64,000 bases of DNA, from assembly GCA_947456305.1 (NCBI GenBank), contig CANGPN010000007.1, positions 62,001 through 126,000 on the forward strand, in the 5' to 3' direction. The notes beneath the pieces are model-generated. The model saw nothing but the letters and a program-made list of their open reading frames with translations, was not told where the DNA came from and did not search any database. Positions 9,939 through 18,504 of this stretch are shown in pieces. This stretch comes from Comamonadaceae bacterium. GTDB lineage: Bacteria > Pseudomonadota > Gammaproteobacteria > Burkholderiales > Burkholderiaceae_C. A program made the position numbers and the translations under genes. How positions within the stretch are numbered: position 1 is the stretch's first letter; each line of letters starts with the position of its first letter.

Positions 9939-11216
9939 ATGTCACGATCAGTTGCATTCTTAATTAAACTCGTGTGTTTTCTCTGTGCAAGCACCAGTTT
10001 GGCGCATGCTGAATTCAAAGTAGAAATTTCAGGCGTAGGTATCACCCAGATTCCGATTGCCATTTCTGAGTTCCGGGGCCAGGACGCAGCGCCTCAAAAA
10101 ATTGCAGGCATCATCACCGCGGATCTTGAGCGAAGTGGTCAATTCAAAAGTTCATCCACCGGTCTAGTGCTTGATGAAAACAGCCATCCTGATTTCAACA
10201 CTATCAAACAAAACAATATTGATGCTGTATTGACTGGAAGTATCACCAAGCTTGCCGATGGCCGGTTTGATATTCGTTACAGGCTTTGGGACGCTGTCAA
10301 GACCCAGGATCTCGGGGGCCAAAGTTTTGTGGCGATGCCTGGCGATTTGCGTTTAGTCTCTCACAGAATTGCCGATCAGATTTATGAAAAACTGACTGGC
10401 GACAAAGGCATTTTCTCTACCCGCATCACCTACATCACCAAGCAAAATAACCGCTACATGCTATGGGTGGCTGACGCCGATGGTGAAAATGCCCAGGCGG
10501 CACTCACCAGTCCTGAGCCCATTATTTCCCCCAATTGGGCGCCGAACGGCAACGAACTGGCTTATGTGTCATTCGAGTCGCGCAAACCTGTGGTGTACGT
10601 ACACGATGTGAGTTCCGGCAAACGCCGTGTAATAGCCAATTTCAGAGGCTCTAATAGCGCGCCTGCCTGGGCACCTGATGGAAAAAGCCTTGCCATTGCA
10701 CTCAGCAAAGACGGCGGTACTCAAATATTTGTATTGGATGCCAAAGGCGGCGAGCCAAGGCACATCACCCAATCCCCAAGTATTGATACTGAACCCGTAT
10801 TTTCCCCCGATAGTGCAACTCTTTATTTCGTCAGCGACAGAGGTGGCTCGCCGCAGATTTACCGCGTACCGGTCGCGGGCGGTGCCGCGCAACGCGTGAC
10901 ATTCAATGGCAGTTACAACGTATCACCGGCAATTAGTCCCGACGGACGCTGGCTAAGTTATGTGTCCCGGGGCCCCAGTGGTTACAAAATCCACTTGATG
11001 GATTTAACCAATGACAAGACCATTGCTCTCACAGATACCACTCAGGATGAAAAGCCGAGTTTTGCGCCTAACGGCAAGCTGATCATGTACGCTACCAAAT
11101 CCCAATCGCGCGAAGTTCTAATGACCGTCACGCTTGATGGCAAAATAGGCACCAGATTAGCGGGACAATCCGCCAATATTCGAGAGCCCCACTGGGGCCC
11201 TTTTTTAAAACCGTGA
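9939..11216 (+). CDS. tolB: Tol-Pal system protein TolB
   Basis: TolB is the periplasmic beta-propeller of the Tol-Pal envelope system, which pulls the outer membrane inward during division and binds Pal. The 425-residue protein starts with a Sec signal peptide ending SLAHA before EFKVEISG. The N-terminal TolB domain (to about residue 165) is followed by propeller blades with repeats such as SPNWAPNGNELAYVSF, APAWAPDGKSLAIALS and SPAISPDGRWLSYVS. The order tolB-pal-cpoB is normal, but tolQ, tolR and tolA, which usually stand directly upstream, are replaced by the divergent msbA. The stop overlaps the beginning of the pal leader. Confidence 0.97.
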   Translation: MSRSVAFLIKLVCFLCASTSLAHAEFKVEISGVGITQIPIAISEFRGQDAAPQKIAGIITADLERSGQFKSSSTGLVLDENSHPDFNTIKQNNIDAVLTGSITKLADGRFDIRYRLWDAVKTQDLGGQSFVAMPGDLRLVSHRIADQIYEKLTGDKGIFSTRITYITKQNNRYMLWVADADGENAQAALTSPEPIISPNWAPNGNELAYVSFESRKPVVYVHDVSSGKRRVIANFRGSNSAPAWAPDGKSLAIALSKDGGTQIFVLDAKGGEPRHITQSPSIDTEPVFSPDSATLYFVSDRGGSPQIYRVPVAGGAAQRVTFNGSYNVSPAISPDGRWLSYVSRGPSGYKIHLMDLTNDKTIALTDTTQDEKPSFAPNGKLIMYATKSQSREVLMTVTLDGKIGTRLAGQSANIREPHWGPFLKP

Positions 11217-11233
11217 TGAATGGAGTCTCCCTC

Positions 11234-11851
11234 GTGAAAAAATATATATGGTCTTTGCTGATAGTTGGTCTGCTGTCAGCTTGTGCATCCGGCGTCAAGC
11301 TCAATGATGTGCCGGTGGAAGATAAATCAGGCTCGCAGGTAAACAATGCGACTGGTAAAGACAGTTCAAAGGCCTCTAGCAGTTCTTCTGCTCCAGCTTC
11401 GTCTACAAACCCAAGCACATCCAACACAGGCAGTGTCTCTGCGTCTTCTTTGTCAGATGCCAAAAATGCAACAGCTGCGGTAAGCGCTCCTGCCTCGGAC
11501 AATAGCCTGGCTGGTCCGGCGAATGCGGTGAAAGTGATTTACTTTGATTACGACAGCTATACAGTCAAGCCTGAATTTCAGTCAGTCATTGAAGCGCACG
11601 CTCAATATTTGAAAGCCAACCAGCGCGCCAAAGTCTCACTTGAAGGCCATACCGATGAACGCGGTAGCCGCGAATACAACCTGGCCTTGGGTCAAAAACG
11701 CGCTGATGCAGTGCGTCAAAGCCTGACCTTGTTAGGTGTCAGTACAGCCCAAATTGAATCGGTCAGTTTTGGAGAAGAAAAGCCAGCTCTTCAAGGCAGT
11801 GATGAAGCCGCCTACGCCAAAAATCGCCGGGCTGAATTCTTCTACAAATGA
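11234..11851 (+). CDS. pal: Peptidoglycan-associated lipoprotein Pal
   Basis: Pal is an outer-membrane lipoprotein that binds peptidoglycan and TolB. The GTG at 11234 is preferred because GGAG at 11222-11225 is well placed and it gives MKKYIWSLLIVGLLSAC, with the lipobox LSAC and acylated Cys17. A GTG at 11213 or ATG at 11216, overlapping the tolB stop, would extend the signal peptide by seven or six residues. After the Cys come about 80 residues of Ser/Ala-rich linker, longer than in many Pal proteins. The OmpA-like domain then runs from VIYFDYDSYTVKPEF to the end, with the peptidoglycan-binding motif LEGHTDERGSREYNLALGQKR. The product is 205 residues. Confidence 0.95.
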   Translation: MKKYIWSLLIVGLLSACASGVKLNDVPVEDKSGSQVNNATGKDSSKASSSSSAPASSTNPSTSNTGSVSASSLSDAKNATAAVSAPASDNSLAGPANAVKVIYFDYDSYTVKPEFQSVIEAHAQYLKANQRAKVSLEGHTDERGSREYNLALGQKRADAVRQSLTLLGVSTAQIESVSFGEEKPALQGSDEAAYAKNRRAEFFYK

Positions 11852-12756
11852 CCACCCGGTTCAAATACTACTTTGCTTGCCTTCCCCTGCTTGTCAGCGG
11901 GTTGGCACAAGCACAAGTATTTCCTGACAACGAAGCCCGCAGAGCCATTTTGGATTTGCGGGCAGACGTCAAAAGAATCTCTGAAGACAACAAAAAGAAC
12001 TTCGACAAAATTCAGTCCGACAAGCAGGCAGCTGATTTAGAGTTAAAAAAATCCAACGATTTGATTGCCAAATTGCAGCAATCGTTACGGGATTCACAAC
12101 TTGAAGCTTTACGCCTTCAACAGGAATTCGACAAGCTCACTCGCTTGCAAAACCAAGCAGTTTTGCAATTGAAGTCTGACAATGATGCATTGAAGCAGCA
12201 AATTGCTGAATTGCGTGGCGAACGCGAGCAATTGACCAGAGACATAACGGTGCTGCAGCGCAGTCAAAAAGATTTTTCAGCAGGTTTGGAAGACCGCATA
12301 TTCAAACTGGATCAACGCTTTACCAAAATAGAGCCCGTCATGATTCAAATTGACGGCCTGGAATTCCAATCCGATCAAGCTGAGAAAAAAGACTTTGAAT
12401 TAGCCTTAACCACTTTCAAACGGGGTGAATTCACAGGTGCAATCAATGCTTTCACTGTGTTTTTACGCAAATACCCCAACAGTGGTTTCAGACAAAGTGC
12501 TTTGTTCTGGGTTGCCAGTGCTAAATTTGTCAAAGGTGACTACTCGGATACCGCTAGCCAGTTACGGACCTTTCTGGCCATGAATGAAATGCATTCGCGC
12601 TACCCCGAAGCCATGTTGACATTGGCGAATGCGCAGATCGAACTCAAAATGCCAGCCGAAGCCAAGAAAACCTTGGAAGATCTGATCCGTGACTTTTCAA
12701 GTTCCGAAGCAGCCAAAGTGGCAACTGAGCGTTTGGCCAAGCTTAAATTCCCTTGA
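11848..12756 (+). CDS. cpoB: Cell division coordinator CpoB (YbgF)
   Basis: CpoB is the periplasmic partner of TolA and PBP1B that links peptidoglycan synthesis with outer-membrane constriction. The 302-residue protein has a signal peptide ending SGLAQA before QVFPDNEARRAILDLR. The ARRAILDLRADVKRI start of the mature protein is typical of CpoB. Residues 25-150 are a long coiled coil rich in Lys, Gln, Asp and Leu. The C-terminal third has TPR-like repeats (KKDFELALTTFKRGEFTGAI and following). Its start overlaps the pal stop by four bases and its stop overlaps the TTG start of tcdA. Confidence 0.94.
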   Translation: MTTRFKYYFACLPLLVSGLAQAQVFPDNEARRAILDLRADVKRISEDNKKNFDKIQSDKQAADLELKKSNDLIAKLQQSLRDSQLEALRLQQEFDKLTRLQNQAVLQLKSDNDALKQQIAELRGEREQLTRDITVLQRSQKDFSAGLEDRIFKLDQRFTKIEPVMIQIDGLEFQSDQAEKKDFELALTTFKRGEFTGAINAFTVFLRKYPNSGFRQSALFWVASAKFVKGDYSDTASQLRTFLAMNEMHSRYPEAMLTLANAQIELKMPAEAKKTLEDLIRDFSSSEAAKVATERLAKLKFP

Positions 12757-13523
12757 GCCTTTTATCTCCTGAATCTAAAATTACCGAGCGTCGTTTCGGT
12801 GGCATGAGTCGCCTGTTCGGTGAACTGGGTGCTAAGCGCATTCAACAAGTTCACATGGCGGTAATTGGCATAGGCGGCGTCGGCTCATGGGCAGCCGAAT
12901 CATTGGCTCGCAGTGGCGTGAAGCGGTTGACTTTGGTTGATATGGATCATATCGCTGAATCCAATATCAACAGACAACTGCACGCACTGTCTTGCACTAT
13001 TGGTCAAGCCAAAGTTTTGGCTATGCAAGACAGGATTCAACAGATCAATGCGGATTGCGTCGTCACACCTGTGGAAGATTTTATCAATGCAGACAATATC
13101 CATGAACATTTACAACACGGACTTGACCTGGTGATTGATGCCACTGACCAGGTCAGTGCCAAGGTAGCCATGGCGGCCTGGTCATTACAAACGGCAACAC
13201 CATTGGTCATGGTGGGCGCTGCAGGAGGAAAAAAATGGGCTCATCAGGTTGATATGGCGGATTTATCCGATGTCACCCACGACCCATTGCTAGCGCATGT
13301 CAGGCACAGTTTGCGTAAAATGCAATTTCAACTCAAGCCTAAAACACCTTGTGGCATTCACGCTGTTTTCAGTAAAGAGCCAGTGACCCGGCCAATGGCC
13401 AGTAACGAAACGCAGTCAACTGACAACACTCTCAACTGTCATGGTTACGGATCATTGGCGGCTGTGACGGCCACATTCGGGCAATGTGCTGCGGGCTGGG
13501 CATTGAACCATTTTTCTAAATAA
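12753..13523 (+). CDS. tcdA: tRNA threonylcarbamoyladenosine dehydratase TcdA (CsdL)
   Basis: TcdA is an E1-like enzyme that uses ATP to cyclise t6A37 of tRNA to ct6A. The 256-residue product has RRFGGMSRLFGELGAKRI at the N-terminus, the ATP-binding loop VIGIGGVGSWAAESLARSG and DMDHIAESNINRQLHAL, all typical of the family. VGAAGGKKWAHQV and NCHGYGSLAAVTATFG mark the later part. The TTG at 12753, overlapping the cpoB stop, is chosen because the next in-frame ATG (12804) would cut off the conserved RRFGG segment. It is the last gene before the tRNA-Lys locus. Confidence 0.92.
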   Translation: MSLLSPESKITERRFGGMSRLFGELGAKRIQQVHMAVIGIGGVGSWAAESLARSGVKRLTLVDMDHIAESNINRQLHALSCTIGQAKVLAMQDRIQQINADCVVTPVEDFINADNIHEHLQHGLDLVIDATDQVSAKVAMAAWSLQTATPLVMVGAAGGKKWAHQVDMADLSDVTHDPLLAHVRHSLRKMQFQLKPKTPCGIHAVFSKEPVTRPMASNETQSTDNTLNCHGYGSLAAVTATFGQCAAGWALNHFSK

Positions 13524-13564
13524 TCACTTTATGGTTTTTTTAAAAAACCGCACAAAAAACCAGT

Positions 13565-13570
13565 TATAAT
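13565..13570 (+). promoter_or_regulatory. -10 box of the tRNA-Lys promoter
   Basis: A perfect TATAAT lies 41 bases upstream of the tRNA 5' end. No TTGACA-like box is found at the standard spacing; the upstream stretch is a run of T and A tracts (13535-13548) that could act as an UP-like element. The bases after the -10 box are GC-rich (GGCTTCGCCGG), as in stringently controlled stable-RNA promoters. Confidence 0.7.
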
Positions 13571-13611
13571 TTGTGGCTTCGCCGGACAGCAAAACTGTAA
13601 GGCGCAATGAT

Positions 13612-13687
13612 GGGACGTTAGCTCAGTTGGTAGAGCAGCGGACTTTTAATCCGTTGGTCACAAGTTCGAATCTTGTACGTCCTACCA
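13612..13687 (+). tRNA. tRNA-Lys (anticodon TTT)
   Basis: The 76 bases fold as a full cloverleaf with an encoded CCA at 13685-13687. The D arm is GCTC-AGTTGGTA-GAGC. The anticodon stem GCGGA/TCCGT closes the loop CTTTTAA, so the anticodon is TTT, for Lys. The T arm is ACAAG-TTCGAAT-CTTGT. The acceptor stem GGGACGT/ACGTCCT pairs fully except that the first pair is G1-U72 instead of the usual G-C of tRNA-Lys. It stands alone, with its own -10 box and a terminator ten bases downstream. Confidence 0.98.
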
Positions 13688-13696
13688 CCCTCATTC

Positions 13697-13731
13697 AAAA
13701 AAACCAGTTCAAACAGAACTGGTTTTTTTTT
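13697..13731. terminator. Two-way intrinsic terminator between tRNA-Lys and yheS
   Basis: A perfect stem CCAGTTC-AAACA-GAACTGG is flanked by A7 on the left and T9 on the right. The A and T tracts extend the stem on both sides. Read on the plus strand it ends the tRNA transcript; read on the minus strand the A run becomes a U run and it can end the dapC-yheS operon, whose last stop is at 13738. Confidence 0.93.
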
Positions 13732-13737
13732 GGCTTT

Positions 13738-15648
13738 TCACGCGCTTTCTAATTGTTCGCAGAGGGTGAGCCAACGGGCTTCAAGTTCGGGCAATTGCAG
13801 ATCCAAATCTTTCAAGCGTTTCGCCTTGTCTGCCATTTCTGCAACGGAAACCGGGGCAGCCAACAATTGGTGTAACTCGTTGCGCTGGGTTTCTAGATTC
13901 TGGATACGGGCTTCGAGCTCAGCCAATTCTTTTTGAATATGTTTCAAAGAAATCGGTTTGCTTTTTTGTACAACAGCAGCAGGTGCCGGGGTGGATGCTG
14001 GCGTGACGTTGGCCATCGATTTCATCCGCTTGGCTTCGTCCAACAAAAACTTCTGGTAATCATCCAAATCGCCTTCGAACGGCTCTATGCCGCCGCGCGT
14101 GACTAGCCAGAACTCATCGCACACCGCGCGCAGTAAAGCACGGTCGTGACTGACCAGCATCACGGTACCTTCAAATTCATTCAAAGCCACTGACAAAGCC
14201 TCACGCGTGGCCAAATCCAAATGGTTGGTGGGCTCATCTAACAACAACAGGTTGGGCCGTTGCCACACCAGCATGCACAACACCAGCCGGGCTTTTTCAC
14301 CACCGCTCATGCTGCCCACGCTTTGCTTGACCATGTCGCCGCTGAAATTGAATTGGCCGAGGAAACTTCGCAAATCCTGTTCACGTGTGGTTTGGCCGGA
14401 CAACATGCCCAGTTGTGTTAATCGCTTGGCCAGGGCAATCATGTGGTCCAGCGGGTTATCCGCAGGTTGTAGTACATCCAATTCCTGTTGTGCGAAGTAG
14501 CCGATGTTCAAACCTTTGCCTTCGGTGATTTCACCCGCCACAGCATCCAGGCTGCGTGCAATCGTTTTCACTACGGTCGATTTACCTTGGCCGTTTGCAC
14601 CCAATATGCCTATACGCTGACCAGCGAGTACTGAGCGACTGATGTTGTTGACAATGACAGTGGGTGGTCCGTCTTCAGCGGGATAACCGAAACTGACATC
14701 TTGCATGGACAACATGGGGTTGGGCAAATGCGCCGGTGGTTTGAACTCAAACTGAAAATCCGCTTCACTGAGCAATGGCGCAATTTTTTCCATGCGATCC
14801 AGCGCTTTGACACGGCTTTGCGCTTGCTTGGCTTTGCTGGCTTTGGCTTTGAAGCGTGCAATGAATTTTTGTAAATGCGCAATCTTGTCTTGCTGTTTAG
14901 CAAATGCGTTTTGTTGCAAATTCATTTGCTCGGCACGCATGTCTTCAAACTTGCTGTAGTTGCCACCGTAGCGCATCAGTTTGGCCGCATCGATATGTAA
15001 GGTGACGTTGGTGACTGCATCTAAAAATTCACGGTCATGGCTGATGACCAGCAAGGTGCCTTCGTAACGTTTGAGCCAGCTCTCCAGCCACACCAATGCG
15101 TCCAAATCCAAGTGGTTGGTGGGTTCGTCTAGCAGCAGCAAATCGGACGGACTCATCAGCGCGCGGGCCAGTTGTAAGCGCATGCGCCAGCCGCCGGAAA
15201 AGCTGTTGACCGGGTTGTCCAGTTCGGTGGTTTTGAAACCCAAGCCAAGTATCAATGACTGGGCGCGGGCAGGCGCGTCGTGTTCTCCTGCATCCGACAA
15301 AGCCATGTAGGCATTGGCCATGCGTTCGCCATCGTCTGTGGCTTCTGCGGCTGTCACTTCTTCGCGAGCAGCTAACAAGGCGGTATCACCATCAATGACA
15401 AACTCAGTGGCGCTTTGCGATGTTTCTGGCATGTCCTGCGCCACCTGACCCATGCGCCACTGTGTGGGTATGTAGAACTCGCCCGAGTCTTCTTGCAGGC
15501 TGCGGTTGAGCAATGCAAACAATGAAGACTTGCCAGCACCATTGCGCCCGACCAGTCCGACTTTCTCGCCCGGGTTCAAAGTCACCGATGCCTGGTCCAG
15601 CAACAATTTGGCACCGCGACGCAGCGAAATATTTTTCAGAGTGATCAT
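13738..15648 (-). CDS. yheS: ABC-F family ATPase YheS-like
   Basis: ABC-F proteins are soluble tandem ATPases that act on stalled or idle ribosomes at the E site. The 636-residue protein has two ATPase domains: Walker A GLVGRNGAGKSS with signature NSFSGGWRMRLQLARAL, then GILGANGQGKST with signature SMSGGEKARLVLCMLVWQRP. Both are followed by LLLLDEPTNHLDL. The linker KAKASKAKQAQSRVKALDRM is the P-site tRNA-interaction motif of the YheS branch. The C-terminal 100 residues form a coiled coil. Length and motifs match YheS rather than EttA (shorter) or Uup. The start overlaps the prmB stop by four bases. It is the last gene of the dapC operon. Confidence 0.9.
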   Translation of the reverse strand: MITLKNISLRRGAKLLLDQASVTLNPGEKVGLVGRNGAGKSSLFALLNRSLQEDSGEFYIPTQWRMGQVAQDMPETSQSATEFVIDGDTALLAAREEVTAAEATDDGERMANAYMALSDAGEHDAPARAQSLILGLGFKTTELDNPVNSFSGGWRMRLQLARALMSPSDLLLLDEPTNHLDLDALVWLESWLKRYEGTLLVISHDREFLDAVTNVTLHIDAAKLMRYGGNYSKFEDMRAEQMNLQQNAFAKQQDKIAHLQKFIARFKAKASKAKQAQSRVKALDRMEKIAPLLSEADFQFEFKPPAHLPNPMLSMQDVSFGYPAEDGPPTVIVNNISRSVLAGQRIGILGANGQGKSTVVKTIARSLDAVAGEITEGKGLNIGYFAQQELDVLQPADNPLDHMIALAKRLTQLGMLSGQTTREQDLRSFLGQFNFSGDMVKQSVGSMSGGEKARLVLCMLVWQRPNLLLLDEPTNHLDLATREALSVALNEFEGTVMLVSHDRALLRAVCDEFWLVTRGGIEPFEGDLDDYQKFLLDEAKRMKSMANVTPASTPAPAAVVQKSKPISLKHIQKELAELEARIQNLETQRNELHQLLAAPVSVAEMADKAKRLKDLDLQLPELEARWLTLCEQLESA

Positions 15649-16508
15649 GTCAGCAAAGCCTGTTTGGTAATCAGCATCACCTGTTCATCACCAGCGCTGG
15701 TTGTCAAATACATCACCTCAAGAGTAGGAAATGCGCGGTTAAAGTGTTCGATTTCATGCCCGATTTCCAGCACCAGCACAGCATCATCTGACATGAACCG
15801 AGGTGCTTGGTCGAGCAAGCGGCGTATGAAGTCCATGCCGTCTGTGCCGCCCTCTAGTGCCAAAGCGGGTTCGGCCAAAAATTCGGCGGGCAGGGCGGCC
15901 ATGCTTTGTGCATTCACATACGGCGGGTTACACACAATCAAGTCGTATGCACCGCTGGCATTGTCAAGTGCATCAGACAGGCAGGCAGTGATGCGTTGTT
16001 GCAAACCATGGCGTTCAATGTTGATGCGAGCCACTGCCAACGCATCTTCAGAAATATCCAGTGCATCCACATGCAACTGCGGATAGGCCAACGCCAGCAG
16101 CACAGCCAAGCTGCCACCTCCAGTGCACAGATCAAGCGCGCGCTGGCTGTCAGGGTTGAGCCACGGGTCTACGCTGCCGTCTGCAATCACTTCTGCGATG
16201 AGGCTACGCGGTATCAAGCAACGCTCATCCACATAAAAAGACACGCCTTGCAGCCACGCCTCGTGCGTCAAGTAGGCCATAGGCTGACGTGTACCAATGC
16301 GTTGTTGCAACAGTTCAAGTACCGCTTGTGATTCTTGTTCCGTCAGTGATGCGTGCAACTCAGTGGTGTCAGTGTCCAGTGGAAGCTTTAAAGCCCACAA
16401 CACCAACCAGGCGGCTTCGTCCTGGGCATACAAGGTGCCCTGACCAAAAGCCACTTGGGCTTGAGTCAGTTCATTTGCGCATCGTTGTATCCATTCAAGC
16501 GCTGTCAT
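15645..16508 (-). CDS. prmB: 50S ribosomal protein L3 glutamine methyltransferase PrmB
   Basis: PrmB methylates a glutamine of ribosomal protein uL3. The 287-residue SAM-dependent enzyme has an N-terminal helical domain with [20 protein letters not shown] and [10 protein letters not shown], the SAM motif [16 protein letters not shown], and the catalytic NPPYV. PrmC, which methylates release factors, has the same NPPY core; the [15 protein letters not shown] form and the absence of a neighbouring prfA favour PrmB. It overlaps dapE upstream and yheS downstream by four bases each. Confidence 0.92.
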   Translation of the reverse strand: MTALEWIQRCANELTQAQVAFGQGTLYAQDEAAWLVLWALKLPLDTDTTELHASLTEQESQAVLELLQQRIGTRQPMAYLTHEAWLQGVSFYVDERCLIPRSLIAEVIADGSVDPWLNPDSQRALDLCTGGGSLAVLLALAYPQLHVDALDISEDALAVARINIERHGLQQRITACLSDALDNASGAYDLIVCNPPYVNAQSMAALPAEFLAEPALALEGGTDGMDFIRRLLDQAPRFMSDDAVLVLEIGHEIEHFNRAFPTLEVMYLTTSAGDEQVMLITKQALLT

Positions 16509-17677
16509 GCACCAGCCGTTTTCAAGGCATTTGCCTGCAAGCGCTGAAGCACGCCTAAGTAAATATTTTTCAAAGTGTCTATGTCGCTCAATCGCACAAA
16601 CTCATTGATCTGGTGAATGCTGTCATTCGGCGGACCAAATTCAATCACTTGCGGGCATATTTGCGCGATGAAACGTGCATCGCTGGTGCCGCCGGTGGTG
16701 GAGAGCTCTGTGGCGATGCCGGTGATATCCAAAATTGACTGCTGCACAGCTTGCAACAAATCGCCGGGCGTGGTGATGAATGGCAAACCGCCCAAGGTCC
16801 ATTTCAGTTGGTAGTCCAGTTGGTGTTTGACCAACACAGCTTCCAAGCGTTGTTTCAAGCTCTCGGCAGTGGATTCGGTGCTGAAGCGGAAATTGAAATC
16901 AAGCACGACTTCGCCGGGAATCACATTGTTGGCTCCGGTGCCTGCGTGTATGTTGCTGACCTGCCAACCGGTGGGTTGGAAATAGTCATTGCCCCTGTCC
17001 CATTCGATGGCGGTGAGTTCAGCCAATGCGGGGGCCAGCAAGTGAATAGGGTTGCGTGCGAGTTGCGGGTAGGCGATATGGCCTTGCACTCCTTTGACGC
17101 TGAGTTTGCCGCTCATGGTGCCGCGTCTGCCGTTTTTCACCATGTCGCCAATGCGGTGAACAGAGGTGGGTTCACCGACGACGCACCAATGCAAATGTTC
17201 GCCACGCGCTTTCAACGCTTCAACCACTTTCACCGTGCCGTCTATTGACGGGCCTTCTTCGTCACTGGTGAGCAAAAAGGCCAGATTGAAAGCGGCTGCG
17301 TTTTCCGTGCGCATGAATTCTTCGGTTGCCACCACCATGGCGGCCAGTGAAGTTTTCATGTCGCTGGCACCGCGTCCAAACAATTTGCCATCGCGGTGCG
17401 TGGGCGTGAAAGGATCGCTGTGCCATTTGTCCAGCGGACCGGTTGGCACCACGTCGGTGTGACCGGCGAACACCAATGTTTTGGCGTTTGCAGACGCACT
17501 GCGTTTGATGGCCCACAGGTTGCTGACGCGTGCATTCTCTGGGCCGTGGTCCATGCGTTCGCAGTCAAAACCGCAAGCCGATAAACGTGAAGCAATCAAC
17601 GTCAGACATTGCGCATCTTCCGGTGTGACCGAAGGACGCGAGATCAACTGCTCGGCCAGATCCAGCGTGTGCGACAT
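16505..17677 (-). CDS. dapE: Succinyl-diaminopimelate desuccinylase
   Basis: DapE removes succinate from N-succinyl-LL-diaminopimelate in the lysine and peptidoglycan precursor pathway. The 390-residue di-zinc peptidase-like enzyme shows the metal ligands in [12 protein letters not shown] (His), [14 protein letters not shown] (Asp), [12 protein letters not shown] (the catalytic Glu pair) and [13 protein letters not shown] (His near the C-terminus). A dimerisation domain lies between. It follows dapD with a two-base gap and overlaps prmB by four bases, so the last steps of the succinylase branch are encoded together. Confidence 0.97.
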   Translation of the reverse strand: MSHTLDLAEQLISRPSVTPEDAQCLTLIASRLSACGFDCERMDHGPENARVSNLWAIKRSASANAKTLVFAGHTDVVPTGPLDKWHSDPFTPTHRDGKLFGRGASDMKTSLAAMVVATEEFMRTENAAAFNLAFLLTSDEEGPSIDGTVKVVEALKARGEHLHWCVVGEPTSVHRIGDMVKNGRRGTMSGKLSVKGVQGHIAYPQLARNPIHLLAPALAELTAIEWDRGNDYFQPTGWQVSNIHAGTGANNVIPGEVVLDFNFRFSTESTAESLKQRLEAVLVKHQLDYQLKWTLGGLPFITTPGDLLQAVQQSILDITGIATELSTTGGTSDARFIAQICPQVIEFGPPNDSIHQINEFVRLSDIDTLKNIYLGVLQRLQANALKTAGA

Positions 17678-17679
17678 GG

Positions 17680-18504
17680 TCAGTCGCGCAACAAATCGTT
17701 GAGGCTGGTTTTAGCTCGGGTTTGTGCATCCACGCGTTTGACAATGACGGCGCAATACAAACTGTATTTGCCGTCGGCGCTGGGCAGATTGCCAGAAACC
17801 ACCACCGAGCCCGCAGGCACGCGACCGTAGGTCACTTCGCCAGTGGCGCGGTCGTAAATTTTGGTGCTTTGACCGATGTACACGCCCATGGAAATGACTG
17901 AGTTTTCTTCGATGATCACACCTTCAACCACTTCGGAGCGCGCGCCTATGAAACAGTTGTCTTCAATGATGGTGGGATTGGCTTGCACGGGTTCCAACAC
18001 GCCGCCAATGCCGACACCGCCGGACAGGTGCACGTTCTTACCGATTTGCGCACATGAACCCACTGTGGCCCATGTGTCGACCATGGTGTTTTCATCGACG
18101 TAAGCACCGATATTCACATAGCTGGGCATGAGAATCGCGCCCTTGGCGATGTAACTGCCGCGACGCGCCACTGCAGGCGGCACAACGCGCACGCCGCTTG
18201 CTTTCATTTGTGCTTCGTCCATGTGGGAGAACTTGGTTTGCACTTTGTCGTAAAAACCGAGATCTCCGGCTTTCACCACACTGTTGTCTTTCAAACGGAA
18301 TGACAACAACACGGCTTTTTTCAGCCACTGGTGCGTGGTCCATTGGCCCACTGATTCACGGGTAGCCACGCGCAAACGACCGGCGTTGAGTTCGGCGATG
18401 ACGTGCTCGACCGCATCGACCAGTTCTTTGGGTGCCGCTGATGGGCTGTATTGGGTGCGGTTTTCCCAAGCGTTATCAATGATGGATTGCAGTTGTTGGC
18501 TCAT
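17680..18504 (-). CDS. dapD: 2,3,4,5-tetrahydropyridine-2,6-dicarboxylate N-succinyltransferase
   Basis: DapD succinylates tetrahydrodipicolinate, the entry to the succinylase branch of diaminopimelate synthesis. The start is the ATG at 18504, giving [16 protein letters not shown] and 274 residues, the same as the enteric enzyme; the frame is open upstream only inside dapC. The left-handed beta-helix with hexapeptide repeats runs from about residue 105 to 235, for example [20 protein letters not shown] and [17 protein letters not shown]. The start overlaps the dapC stop by four bases. Confidence 0.97.
   Translation of the reverse strand: MSQQLQSIIDNAWENRTQYSPSAAPKELVDAVEHVIAELNAGRLRVATRESVGQWTTHQWLKKAVLLSFRLKDNSVVKAGDLGFYDKVQTKFSHMDEAQMKASGVRVVPPAVARRGSYIAKGAILMPSYVNIGAYVDENTMVDTWATVGSCAQIGKNVHLSGGVGIGGVLEPVQANPTIIEDNCFIGARSEVVEGVIIEENSVISMGVYIGQSTKIYDRATGEVTYGRVPAGSVVVSGNLPSADGKYSLYCAVIVKRVDAQTRAKTSLNDLLRD

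Noticed and set aside
13533-13549. Self-complementary stretch GGTTTTTTTAAAAAACC after tcdA as a terminator
   Set aside because: The stem would be almost only A-T pairs with no loop and is not followed by a clear U run; it looks more like an AT-rich promoter element for the tRNA gene.
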